Origin: JBFLYN01 sp040756655
GTDB lineage: Bacteria; Bacillota; Sulfobacillia; UBA8153
Assembly: GCA_040756655.1 (NCBI GenBank)
Contig: JBFLYN010000006.1
Location: 38,157-102,156, forward strand
DNA: 64,000 bases
Reading direction: 5' to 3'
Shown in pieces: positions 8,846-16,799 of the stretch. Under the pieces are notes generated by a model. The model made no database searches. It saw nothing but the letters and a program-made list of their open reading frames with translations, and was not told the origin of the DNA. Position numbers and translations under genes: made by a program. Within the stretch, counting starts at the first letter, position 1; every line of letters begins with the position of its first letter.

Positions 8846-9529
8846 ATGGGCCAGCCAGGTGCTGACCTGATCCAGATGGCCCGGGCGGAAGGACGCCACC
8901 TGCTGGAGCCCGAGGCGGCCCTCCTGTGCCAGGCCTTTGGCCTGCCGTTGCCGGCCTGGCGGTGGGTGCATGATCAAGCCCAAGCTCTGGAGGCAGCTGC
9001 GGACCTAAAGAGCCCGCTGGTGCTCAAGCTGGTGAGCCGGGACATCCTCCACAAGAGCGATGTGGGCGGTGTGAAACTGGGGGTCACCAAAGGTGAGATG
9101 ACGGCTGCGGCTTTCGCTGAGCTGGCCAGTATCGCTCAGGCCCGGAAGGCCCGCTTCGACGGGGTGCTGGTGTGCCAACAAGCACCGGCCGGGCTGGAGC
9201 TGGTGGCGGGAATGGTGCAGGACCCCGAGTTCGGCCCGGCCCTTATGTTCGGCCTGGGCGGCACGGCTGTGGAGCTCTTCGGGGATGTCGCCTTCGGTTC
9301 GGTGCCGGTGACTCCCGCCCGTGCCCGGCACATGATCGCCAGCACCCGGGCGGGGAAGCTGCTTTCCGGATACCGCGGCGCCTGCTTAGACCTGGAGGCA
9401 ATCACCGCCGTGCTCACCGGCCTTTCCAGGCTGGTGGAAGCCCACCCGGAGATCCAGGAAATCGACCTCAACCCGGTGCGGGCCTACCAGAGCGGGGCCC
9501 TCATTCTCGACATCAGGATCCTCCTCTAG
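8846..9529 (+). CDS. acdB: ADP-forming acyl-CoA synthetase, beta (ATP-grasp) subunit
   Basis: This 227-aa ATP-grasp protein has the 'SPLVLKLVSRDILHKSDVGGVKLGV' nucleotide region (residues 52-78), an 'ELVAGMVQDPEFGPALMFGLGG' core, and a C-terminal 'EIDLNPVRAY' metal-binding motif. It matches the stand-alone beta subunits (about 230 aa) of archaeal-type acetyl/arylacetyl-CoA synthetases and should pair with the alpha subunit at 4936-6291. GGGGAGG precedes the ATG. It is the last gene of the operon, ahead of a GC hairpin. A frameshifted second copy lies at 11.34-11.86 kb. Confidence 0.92.
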   Translation: MGQPGADLIQMARAEGRHLLEPEAALLCQAFGLPLPAWRWVHDQAQALEAAADLKSPLVLKLVSRDILHKSDVGGVKLGVTKGEMTAAAFAELASIAQARKARFDGVLVCQQAPAGLELVAGMVQDPEFGPALMFGLGGTAVELFGDVAFGSVPVTPARARHMIASTRAGKLLSGYRGACLDLEAITAVLTGLSRLVEAHPEIQEIDLNPVRAYQSGALILDIRILL

Positions 9530-9540
9530 ATCCCAGAACC

Positions 9541-9565
9541 GGGGCGCGCAGTTGTAGGGCGCCCC
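9541..9565 (+). terminator. Hairpin terminator after the ior/acd operon
   Basis: A 7-bp GC stem (GGGGCGC/GCGCCCC) with an 11-base loop begins 11 bases after the acdB stop, followed by a T-rich stretch (GGTGTTCTTCT). This is a plausible rho-independent terminator for the whole operon. Confidence 0.6.
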
Positions 9566-9610
9566 GGTGTTCTTCTCTGCCCTCCCCCCTGCTTTGGCCG
9601 GCCGGCCTCT

Positions 9611-9795
9611 GACTGAGTTAAAAGGTGTGCCCCGCACTGGTGGCACTGGTTGCGGTCCGGGAGGTTGGTCGCCCGGTACGACGGGCAGGTCCTGGTCACC
9701 TCCCGGCGCCGGACCCCGATCTCCTCTTGGCTTTCCTACCTTAACTTTCGACAGACAGCGCAGTACGGGCAGAACTGCGCATCATCCCGAACAGG
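9611..9795 (-). pseudogene. Remnant of a zinc-ribbon protein
   Basis: Minus-strand reading gives two zinc-knuckle-like pieces in different frames: 'DAQFCPYCAVCRKLR' ending at a TAG near 9736, then, frame-shifted, 'RTCPSYRATNLPDRNQCHQCG', which resembles a CPxCG...FCxxCG double-knuckle tail with one Cys replaced by Tyr. No intact frame or start codon joins them. The first piece is in frame with the adjoining inverted acdA fragment, so this is a chimeric wreck rather than a gene. The exact original family cannot be named. Confidence 0.45.
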
Positions 9796-9905
9796 CAGCT
9801 CAGCGCTGCCCACCTCGCCGAAGCCTCCCGAGATGACCACGGCGCCGTGGGCCCCGGCCCGGGCCACCTGCTCCAGGGCCGCCGGTACCAGCGGTGCCGG
9901 TATAC
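9796..9905 (-). repeat. Inverted partial duplicate of acdA
   Basis: About 110 bp matches bases 5153-5262 of the acyl-CoA synthetase alpha gene in reverse orientation, with only about 4 mismatches by eye. It encodes the segment around 'PAPLVPAALEQVARAG'. No other part of acdA is present beside it, so it is an isolated fragment left by rearrangement or gene conversion. Confidence 0.85.
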
Positions 9906-9955
9906 CCAGTCACCGTCAGGTCTTGGGGCACCTGCGCCATGATCAGAAGAGGTTT

Positions 9956-10155
9956 ATGGTAGTTGAGGTCTCCGGCGAACTCATGGAATCCGCAGGTATA
10001 CTAGTAGAGGAATTCAGCCTGCGTGGCTCTGATGCTCTTCACCTTGCTTCGGCGCTTTCTTGCAGCACCGGACCGGGCACGAAGTGCTGGCCGCCTGCTG
10101 GGACGTTAGGCTATGGGATGCGCTGAAGCAGGCAAGCCTAAGGCACCTACCCCAA
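9956..10155 (+). pseudogene. C-terminal fragment of a PIN-domain (VapC-type) toxin, frameshifted
   Basis: The plus strand reads 'LRGSDALHLASAL', the conserved third-acidic-residue block of PIN-domain ribonucleases. After a frameshift near 10063 it continues 'TGHEVLAACWDVRLWDALKQASLR', matching the family's 'xxaaDrrLxxAAxxAGL' tail. The N-terminal half with the first catalytic Asp is missing and no antitoxin gene is adjacent. It is a dead toxin remnant. Confidence 0.6.
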
Positions 10156-10244
10156 CGCCGGCCTGCACCATAAAGAGGCCAATGACCCGAGGCCTCCCTT
10201 GCCCATCCAACCTCGCAACACCTTTTTTGTGCTTTGTCTCATGC

Positions 10245-11156
10245 TTAAATGCCGTCCAAGAACCGGTTGACGCTGTCCCAAAAGACGGGGTCCAGGTGCA
10301 TATCGTTGTGACCGCGATCCTTGATGATCTGGATACGGCTGTCGCTGCCCCATAGCTGCACCAGGGCCCGCGAATGGCGGTTGGGCACCACCTGGTCCTC
10401 ATCTGCCAGCAGGGCCAGCAAGGGAGCCCGGGCATGCGGAGCGCTGGCTGCGGCGTTCATGGGATTCCTGATGAGCCTTCGTGCCGGGAGGGTAGGCAGC
10501 CTTTCTGTAATGATGTCGGTGACTGAGGTAAAGGGAGCGGCCAGGACCACGGCACCGACCGGTCGGTGGGCCGCCACCCGGGTGGCCACGGCAGTGCCCA
10601 GGCTGAAACCCACCAGGAAGATGCGCTCTCCGTCTACATCATCCCGCCCGGCAAAATGGTCAAATACGAGAAGGGCATCGCTGTACAGCAAGTCTTCCCG
10701 CGGCTTTCCTTTGTTAACCCCATAGCCCCGGTAGTCCATCACCAGCAGTGACCTCCCGGCGAAGTTGTGGGCGAAGGGCAGCAGGTCCACGGCCAGGCTC
10801 CCGTTGCCGCCGTAGTAGATCACCAGGGGTTGCCGCCCGGGTCCTTCCGCCGGCAGGTACCAGCCGTGCAGTTCGATGCCGTCGGGCGCCTCCACAACCA
10901 CCCGCTGTACTCCGGGGTAACGCGCCAGCAGCGCTGCCAGTTCTCCGGGCGTCAGCGACCTGGCCGGAAACAGAACCCGGTCCTGTAGAACGTACAGTGC
11001 GCCCAGTAGCAGGGCACCAGATAGGAACACCACACCAATCACTTTGAGAAAAGCCTTGGCCAACGCTCCGCCGCCTCCATCCGTACTGGCTCCCTCTGCA
11101 ACCTCCTGGTCTGACCCGGCTGCTGGGTGGCTGGCAAGCATCCAGCCACCTACCAT
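10245..11156 (-). CDS. Membrane-anchored alpha/beta hydrolase
   Basis: This 303-aa protein has one N-terminal transmembrane helix (VIGVVFLSGALLLGALYVL, about residues 40-58), then an alpha/beta-hydrolase domain. The nucleophile elbow is GFSLG, the oxyanion region YYGGNG, with an Asp loop 'LLADEDQVVP' and the catalytic His in 'KDRGHNDM'. The layout fits the BEM46/YqkD-like group; the catalytic domain would sit outside the membrane (inference). The start is uncertain: ATG 11156 or 11141, neither with a good ribosome-binding site. The gene is intact although surrounded by acd fragments and other debris. Confidence 0.85.
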   Translation of the reverse strand: MVGGWMLASHPAAGSDQEVAEGASTDGGGGALAKAFLKVIGVVFLSGALLLGALYVLQDRVLFPARSLTPGELAALLARYPGVQRVVVEAPDGIELHGWYLPAEGPGRQPLVIYYGGNGSLAVDLLPFAHNFAGRSLLVMDYRGYGVNKGKPREDLLYSDALLVFDHFAGRDDVDGERIFLVGFSLGTAVATRVAAHRPVGAVVLAAPFTSVTDIITERLPTLPARRLIRNPMNAAASAPHARAPLLALLADEDQVVPNRHSRALVQLWGSDSRIQIIKDRGHNDMHLDPVFWDSVNRFLDGI

Positions 11157-11339
11157 CTATTTCGCAACGCCCGGCCCGGATCCTATCCGGGAACCACCAA
11201 CCTGGAACTAGCATGGCTGCTGAGGCCGGCATTCACCAATAAGGATGATAAGGATCAGAGGCCGGGCGAGCGTAGCGGGTGACACCCCATGCTGGCACCG
11301 GGAACCGGTGCGCTAAGGCCGGCCGGGCGGGCACGGAGG

Positions 11340-11857
11340 CGAGCTACGGTGAGCAAGGGCCCGCTGGTGCTGAGGCTGGTGAGCCGGAACTCCTGCACAA
11401 GAGCGATGCGGGCAGCGTCGATCTGGCGAGCACCGGCGAAATGGCACCGTCGCCTTTCGCCGCACCGAGATGGCCAGAGAGCACAACGCCCGGTGCGACG
11501 AGGTGCTGGTGTGCCAACAAGCGCTGGCCGGGCTGGAGCCGGTGGTGGGCATGGTCAGGGACCTGGAGTTCGGCCCGGCCCTAGGTTCGGCCTGGGCGGC
11601 AGGGCCGTGGAGCTCTTCGGGGATGTCGCCTTCGGCGCGGCGCCGGTGACTCCCGCACCTGCCCCGCCACGTGATCGCCGGCACCCGCGCGGGCAGGCTC
11701 CTCTCCGGCTACCGCGGCGCCCACCTGAATTCGGTCGCAGTGGTGGACGTGCTCACCGGTGTTTCCCGCCTGTTGGAGGCCTACCCGGAGATCCAGGAAA
11801 TCGCCTCAACCCGCTGCGGGCCTACGAGAACGGGGCCCTCATCCTGGACACAAGGAC
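11340..11857 (+). pseudogene. Decayed second copy of the acyl-CoA synthetase beta gene
   Basis: The sequence follows acdB bases 9003-9525 almost base for base ('SPLVLKLVSRD', 'GVLVCQQA', 'LLSGYRGA', 'VLTGVSRL', 'PEIQEI'), but several single-base gaps put these blocks in different frames. The N-terminal third is missing. It is a direct-orientation copy 2.3 kb from the functional gene, separated by the hydrolase and other debris, and cannot encode an ATP-grasp protein. Confidence 0.88.
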
Positions 11858-11858
11858 C

Positions 11859-11883
11859 GGGGGACGCCACCATGGCGTCCCCC
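11859..11883 (+). terminator. GC hairpin after the acdB pseudogene
   Basis: A perfect 10-bp stem (GGGGGACGCC/GGCGTCCCCC) with a 5-base loop stands where the intact acdB also has a GC hairpin. There is no clear T-run, so it may be a relic terminator. Confidence 0.45.
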
Positions 11884-11980
11884 GGGGTTGTCCGTACCTT
11901 TGCCTGGCAGCCGGCCGGCCTTGGGCATACTCTGGACTCCCCGTACCCTTAGAGACTCCCCTAGCTACGCCCGATCCCCA

Positions 11981-13836
11981 GTCGAGTAGGAGGGGGCGGT
12001 TAACCCCCGTCCTCTCACACCACCCGGCATGCGGGTCCGCACCGGGCGGTTCACCAGGCACTTCGAAGTTCACGATAACCAGTGGCAAGGCTGATGAGTC
12101 CCTGGGCGCGCCCGTAGGCGATGCCTAGGACTCCGTTCAAGGGTCCCCCAGCCATCCGCCAGCAGCCCTTGCGGGACATGGCCTTCTGCCAGGCCTGCCG
12201 TTCCGGCAGACCCAGGGCGCGGAGTTCGCGTAGCCGGGGTACGAGGGAGTTTCCACTGCTTCCACAGGCATGCTCGCAGGCGGCGGCGGACCCAACCTTC
12301 GAGCTCCTCCAGCCACTTCTCGGCGTCAGCCCGGGCGAAGTAGGCCAGCCAGCCCTGGAGGTAGGTGTTGATGCGCCGGATGCGTTCCCCCAGGCTCAGG
12401 GGCTGGGTGCACCGGGTCAGTTCCCATAGGCGGGCTTTGACCCGGGCGCCGTTTCCGGTGCCAGGCGCAGCCGCACCCCTTGCCGTGAGCGGTAGAAGCT
12501 AAACCTCAGGAACTTACGTTGTTGGGGCCGGGCCACTGCACTCTTTCCCTCGTGGACCTTGAGTCGCAGCCGCTTGTGCAGGAAGGCTTTCACCGAGCTC
12601 ATCACCCGCTGCGCCGCGCGTTCGCTGCGTACGTAGATGTTACAGTCGTCCGCGTAGCGAACGAAGTGGTGCCCGCGCTCTTCCAGGTTCCGGTCCAGTT
12701 CGTTGAGCAGGATGTTGGCCAGCAGCGGGCTTAGTGGGCCACCCTGGGGCGTGCCCTCCTCCGTCCTGACCTTCACCCCCTCACCATCACTCCCGCCTGA
12801 AGGTAGCGGCGGATCAGCCGTAGCACCCGCTTGTCCGCCACTTGGCGCGCCACCCGGGCCATCAGCACGTCGTGGTTGACCCGGTCGAAGAACTTCTCGA
12901 TGTCCAGGTCCACCACCCAGGTGTAGCCTGCCTCGACCGCCTGATGGGCCGAGCGTCCCGGCCGGAACCCGTAACTGTGCTCCGAGAAATCCGGATCGAA
13001 TACGGGCGTCAGTACCTGCAACAGCGCCTGCTGGATCAGCCGGTCCTTAACGGTGGGTATGCCCAAGAGGCGCACTCCGCCTTGCGGCTTCGGGATCTCC
13101 ACCCGCCGCACGGGTTGCGGTCGGTAGTTTCCCGCCAGCAGTTGCTGGCGTACGCTGTGCCACTGCTCCCGCAGGAGCGCGTCCAGTTGCTGCACCGTCA
13201 CTCCGTCGATGCCCGGGACGCCTTTGTTCTGCTTGACCCGCTGTAGCGCGGTCAGCATGTTCGCCCGGGACACCACTTGCTCCATTAACCGCTCGTCTCG
13301 TTGCTCTTTGCAGGATGTGGGCTGGGGTTGTGCCGTCGGAAAACTCGGCCCTCTCACCGGCAGTAGTGGCAGTTGTTCTGTCACCCTGGGCGGGCAGGTC
13401 CCGGACGGGCTTTTCTGCTGTCGGGGCTTGCCGTGCGAACGCACCGCGTCCCATCCCTGCCTAGTGTTCGGCCCTTCCCAGCGGCACCGCCGCTGGTACG
13501 TATGGCCTCTGCTGACTCCTGCCGGCTCAACCGCGCCTCTCAGCGCGGGTTACCTTCCGGCGTGCCGGCAGGCCTCCCCGGGTAAGAACGAGTACTTTCA
13601 CCGCACGCCCGCCCGGTCTACAGCACCGCCCTTGACCCATCTTGGGCTTTGCCTTGCAGGCTCACCCAGGCGATACTGCCTCGTCCAGGGTTCGTGCTCC
13701 TCGGGCCGCGGCTTTGCCTCCGGCTTCCTTCAGATTCCGCATCGCCGCGGACACCCTTGCCTTCGGCTAGGGGTTGTACGGGGCCACCCTCCCCACGGGA
13801 CTTCCACCCGCTAGCACTCGCCCATGCCGGGCGCAC
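11981..13836 (-). mobile_element. Group II intron (bacterial, maturase-encoding)
   Basis: On the minus strand the element begins with the classic 5' end GTGCGCCCGGCATGGGCG at 13836 and ends with 'CCTCCTACTCGAC' at 11981. The last 80 bases hold a domain V-like hairpin (ACCGCCCGGTGCGG...) and a domain VI-like stem (GGACGGGGGTTAACCGCCCCC). The reverse-transcriptase frame lies in the domain IV position. Total length is about 1.86 kb, normal for such introns. It is inserted just beyond the acdB pseudogene, antisense to it, in non-coding debris. Boundaries come from consensus ends and should be accurate to a few bases. Confidence 0.88.
12051..13285 (-). pseudogene. Group II intron reverse transcriptase/maturase, three frameshifts
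   Basis: The N-terminal part (start near 13285; frame open to 13444) has RT0-RT4 features: 'NKGVPGIDGVTVQQLD', 'YRPQPVRRVEIPKPQGG', 'HSYGFRPGRSAHQAV' and the metal site 'WVVDLDIEKFFD'. A one-base loss near 12775 interrupts it just before 'TPQGGPLSPLLANI' and the catalytic 'FVRYADDCNIY'. Two further shifts, near 12450 and 12235, break up the maturase X domain ('INTYLQGWLAYF', 'LGLPERQAWQKA'). The final 'YRELRSAW' ends at 12051. The HNH endonuclease seen in some relatives is absent. The protein cannot be made intact, so mobility would need help in trans. Confidence 0.9.
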
Positions 13837-14655
13837 AAGCTGGATGGTTGCGCTTCCGCTCAACCAACAGTACTGCCCCTAGTCCGGCCAGGACTAGCAT
13901 GACGGCGCCACTTAGGAGGATTTGAGCCTAACCCGGTTTGGTGGACACCCCAGATTGGCTGTGCCAGCTCCTACCACGACCAACTCAGCCGTCCTCTGCA
14001 TCTAGACATCTGCCCTCCGCAACCACGGTCTTAAGTGTCACCGGACGCAATGGCGGCCGGACAGAAGCCGGTGCAACCTCGCTCGCCTGGCACGCGAGTT
14101 CTTCGCATAGAATGGCGGCGATGCTTCTTTGACACGTCCGCCCCTGGCATAAACCCATACCCGCCCTGGTTACATCCCTTCTTACCTCACACAACATATG
14201 TAGGATAAGCGGACGTATTAATACTGTCTCCTCCCTCTGCAGGCCCCACCCCGCCTTTCTACCGGGATCCAGCCCCTGCAGTGGTGCCGCGGGAATCAAA
14301 CACGGCTTCCGGCGTTGTCATCTGGCTAGCTCGCTCGCAGGGGAGCGCGCATGACCGTCAAACAGCCGGCGATGTCGCCGGCGTATTGTTCACTGCCACC
14401 ACTCCTATGAAGAAGGGATTTTGGAGCCGATGCAGAAGTATAGCATCGGACGTATGACAGCAGAATACCCTTGTGCTAAGCCTGACGGCGGGCATCACCG
14501 GCAACGTTTACAGGAGTATTGGGTAACGTTGCCGAATTGAACCCGCAGATGTCCTACATGAGACTACGTACGTCCACTTAAGGCTCTTGGATGAAGCAGG
14601 AAAAATTATAGCTTTTAGATAATGACCAATCTAAACCGAACACCAGGAGGGGTAT
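13837..14655. other. Non-coding stretch upstream of the FadR-type regulator
   Basis: About 800 bp with no convincing gene on either strand. It contains two short perfect hairpins: GCCGGCGA/TCGCCGGC at 14365-14382 and CCGATGC/GCATCGG at 14428-14450. It is less GC-rich toward its right end, where an A/T-rich patch (14598-14625) probably carries the regulator's promoter, but no -35/-10 pair with proper spacing could be fixed. Confidence 0.5.
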
Positions 14656-15369
14656 GTGAACGTGTTGATGGAACCCATCAAACGAGCTGCACTGATCGAC
14701 GAAATTGTGGGCCAGCTCGAGCGGTTGGTTGCCGATGGCCGTCTGAAAGAGGGCGACCGCTTGCCCTCAGAGACCGACTTGGCTCGCCAGCTCGGTGTGG
14801 GCCGTGGCACCGTGCGGGAAGCGCTGATCGTACTGGAAACCCGTAAGCTGGTGACCCGGTCCCGTCGTGGTACCGTGGTAACCAACAGCAGCCACCGTGA
14901 GGCCCTGATGGAGGTCACCCGCCAGCGGCTGATCAAGCTCCCACAGATGCAGAACCTCTTGGAGGCACGCAAGGTACTGGAGATCGAACTATCTGCGCTG
15001 TGTGCTTCCCGCTGCACAGACGATGACGTCAGCGAGATGGCCGAATGTGTGGCTCGTATGGCCGGTGCGCAGGAACGCGGTGATATTGAGGCGTTTGCCA
15101 GCGCCGACACGGAGTTTCACATGCTGCTGGCCCAAGGTGCCCGGAACGAGGTTCTCGCTGCCATGCTTGAAATTGCCCGTGACTTGTTGGTTGAGGCGAC
15201 TCGAGAGCTGGTGCAGCACGATGAGGCTCTCCGGCGCCGGGCCGTCAGCCACCACCAGGCCATCCTCGAGTGTGTGCGCAAAGAAGACCCGGCGGGGGCC
15301 CGGGCGGCCGCCGCGGCCCACTTGGCAGACGTTACCGATGCCATGGCACGTTTCCGGAGCAGGAACTAG
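14656..15369 (+). CDS. GntR-family transcriptional regulator, FadR/FCD subfamily
   Basis: This 237-aa protein has an N-terminal winged helix (residues 8-75: 'LPSETDLARQLGVGRGTVREALIVLE', wing 'RRGTVV') and a C-terminal all-helical FCD ligand domain (residues 95-230) with 'DTEFHMLLAQGARN' and 'SHHQAILECV', which carry the metal-binding Asp/His residues of the family. Start GTG 14656 lies 6 bases after GGAGG. It heads the run Fe-S protein, DUF296, MoaD-like and AOR in the same direction, so it probably controls that operon in response to a small acid (inference). Confidence 0.9.
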   Translation: MNVLMEPIKRAALIDEIVGQLERLVADGRLKEGDRLPSETDLARQLGVGRGTVREALIVLETRKLVTRSRRGTVVTNSSHREALMEVTRQRLIKLPQMQNLLEARKVLEIELSALCASRCTDDDVSEMAECVARMAGAQERGDIEAFASADTEFHMLLAQGARNEVLAAMLEIARDLLVEATRELVQHDEALRRRAVSHHQAILECVRKEDPAGARAAAAAHLADVTDAMARFRSRN

Positions 15370-15457
15370 GGACCGGCTTGCCTCCGGTAGGACGGGGAGG
15401 TGATGTAAGCTCTACTGCAGTCTGGTGGTGTAACGTCTTTGACCGATCGCCACACGT

Positions 15458-16009
15458 GTGACCTTACAGTTTCCGTTACGGGTTCGGACCGGTGATCCCG
15501 GCCTTTTGTGGAAGAGAGAGGCAATAAGAATCGATCTTGACTTGTGCGCGGGCTGTTCTGCCTGCATCCCCTACTGCCCCATGAGAGCCATTTCGGAAGG
15601 GCCCGGGGGAATCACCATCGACCCAGACGAGTGCGTCGAATGCAATATCTGCCGTCACGCCGGCGTGTGCCCTACTGATGCGTTTTTTACGCCTGATCTG
15701 ACCTGGCCACGATCGTTGAGGCGGGTATTCAGCGATCCCCTGGCCACCCACGAGAGAGCACCGGTGTGCCCGGCCGCGGGACCACGTCTTCCCGCCCGGG
15801 AAGTACAGGAGATCTCGACCATGTGTGGCCACGGCATGGCAGTTCTTAGCCTCATTGAGCATTTAACCGACAAAGTGAAGCAGGGAACTGCGACCATGGA
15901 CGCTGCATGCAGGGCGCGGGCCCGCCAGTGCCACTGCGGCATTTTCAACCCGGCCCGCGCTGCCGAGCTCCTTCGAACCTACATCACTGGCCAAGACTGC
16001 AATACCTGA
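15458..16009 (+). CDS. 4Fe-4S dicluster protein with extra C-terminal Cys motifs
   Basis: This 183-aa protein has a two-cluster ferredoxin domain (CAGCSACIPYCP and CVECNICRHAGVCP, residues about 30-72) and a C-terminal half with 'MCGHGMAVLSL' and 'CHCGIFNPARAAELL', an unusual Cys-rich signature whose ligand is unknown to me. It could carry electrons for the AOR encoded downstream. The start is uncertain: GTG 15458 is the first in-frame start and lacks a clear ribosome-binding site, and an upstream GGGGAGGTGATG runs straight into a stop. The C-terminal motifs suggest a partner-specific redox protein rather than a simple ferredoxin. Confidence 0.75.
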   Translation: MTLQFPLRVRTGDPGLLWKREAIRIDLDLCAGCSACIPYCPMRAISEGPGGITIDPDECVECNICRHAGVCPTDAFFTPDLTWPRSLRRVFSDPLATHERAPVCPAAGPRLPAREVQEISTMCGHGMAVLSLIEHLTDKVKQGTATMDAACRARARQCHCGIFNPARAAELLRTYITGQDCNT

Positions 16010-16032
16010 AGCGACACGAGGAGGAACATGCC

Positions 16033-16509
16033 ATGAACCGCATCAAGACGGCTGAGGGCAGGGGTGGTCGCCTCATCGCAGCCCGACTGCTGCCAGGCAG
16101 CAATTTCGTGAAGGGCCTGGTTGAAGTCTGTGAAAGGCACGGCGTGAGGAACGGAGCGCTGCTTTCATGCATTGACAGCTTCAAAAAGACGGTCTTTCTC
16201 GACCCCATTCCTCGTCCGGAACTTAAGGCCGGTTACGGACACGGCGATCCTTTGAGCGTAGATGGCCCAATAGAGCTATTGTCCCCATCGGGCTTTATCT
16301 GCCACGCCGATGACGGTCAAGTGCTTTTGCATGTCCATGCCAACATGTGCCTGGCCGACGGCAAGGCCTTCGGCGGTCACCTTACTGACGATGGTACCGA
16401 GGTTCTACTGACCGCGGACGTGCTTATCCAGGAAGTGGATGGCATTGACATGGTACGCCGTTATGACGATGAGATGCAGATCCTGACGTTTTCTCCCACC
16501 CAGCTCTGA
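16033..16509 (+). CDS. DUF296/PPC-domain protein
   Basis: This 158-aa protein is a single PPC (plants and prokaryotes conserved, DUF296) domain. It opens with 'RLIAARLLPGSNFVKGLVEVCERHGV' and carries the diagnostic 'HVHANMCLADGKAFGGHL', whose His residues form the family's metal-like pocket. ATG 16033 follows GAGGAGG by about 8 bases and is preferred over longer in-frame openings. Prokaryotic members are trimeric with no settled function; some are annotated as DNA-binding only by analogy with plant AT-hook proteins, and no AT-hook is present here. Its place between a ferredoxin and a MoaD/AOR pair hints at a role in AOR maturation or control. Confidence 0.85.
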   Translation: MNRIKTAEGRGGRLIAARLLPGSNFVKGLVEVCERHGVRNGALLSCIDSFKKTVFLDPIPRPELKAGYGHGDPLSVDGPIELLSPSGFICHADDGQVLLHVHANMCLADGKAFGGHLTDDGTEVLLTADVLIQEVDGIDMVRRYDDEMQILTFSPTQL

Positions 16510-16511
16510 CC

Positions 16512-16782
16512 ATGGTTAGGGCAGGATCTTCGGGTATCTCTCCACCATGGTCGGCACCGACAGCTGCGAAGCAGCCGCGGGCACCGTCCGGGACGTGCTG
16601 TTGGACCTATTCGGCGCATGCCGCCCGAACTCCGGCACCACGTGCAGGATCCGGTCACCGGCCAGCTGCGGGGCTTCTACCTGGTGTTGAACGAGAAGAA
16701 CCTTAGCCTGCCGCATGCACTTGACCTGCAGCTGGCGCCCGGCGACATCCTTTCCGTGATCTCGCCCGTAGCTGGAGGCTGA
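16512..16782 (+). pseudogene. MoaD-like sulfur carrier with frameshifts
   Basis: Across three frames the sequence reads as a MoaD-like protein: 'IFGYLSTMVGTDS', 'AGTVRDVLLDLF', then after a shift near 16615 'ELRHHVQDPVTGQLRGFYL' and 'PGDILSVISPVAGG' with the terminal Gly-Gly. A second shift near 16523 separates the likely ATG 16512 from the body. It lies directly upstream of an intact AOR, just as the intact MoaD does for the first AOR. Either AOR 2 now relies on the other MoaD, or these are assembly indels. Confidence 0.75.
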
Positions 16783-16799
16783 AGGAGGACTGTCGACAC

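Noticed and set aside
9650..10126. 158-codon plus-strand open frame
   Set aside because: Its middle is the antisense of the inverted acdA scrap and its end is the PIN fragment; it is a chance joining of debris.
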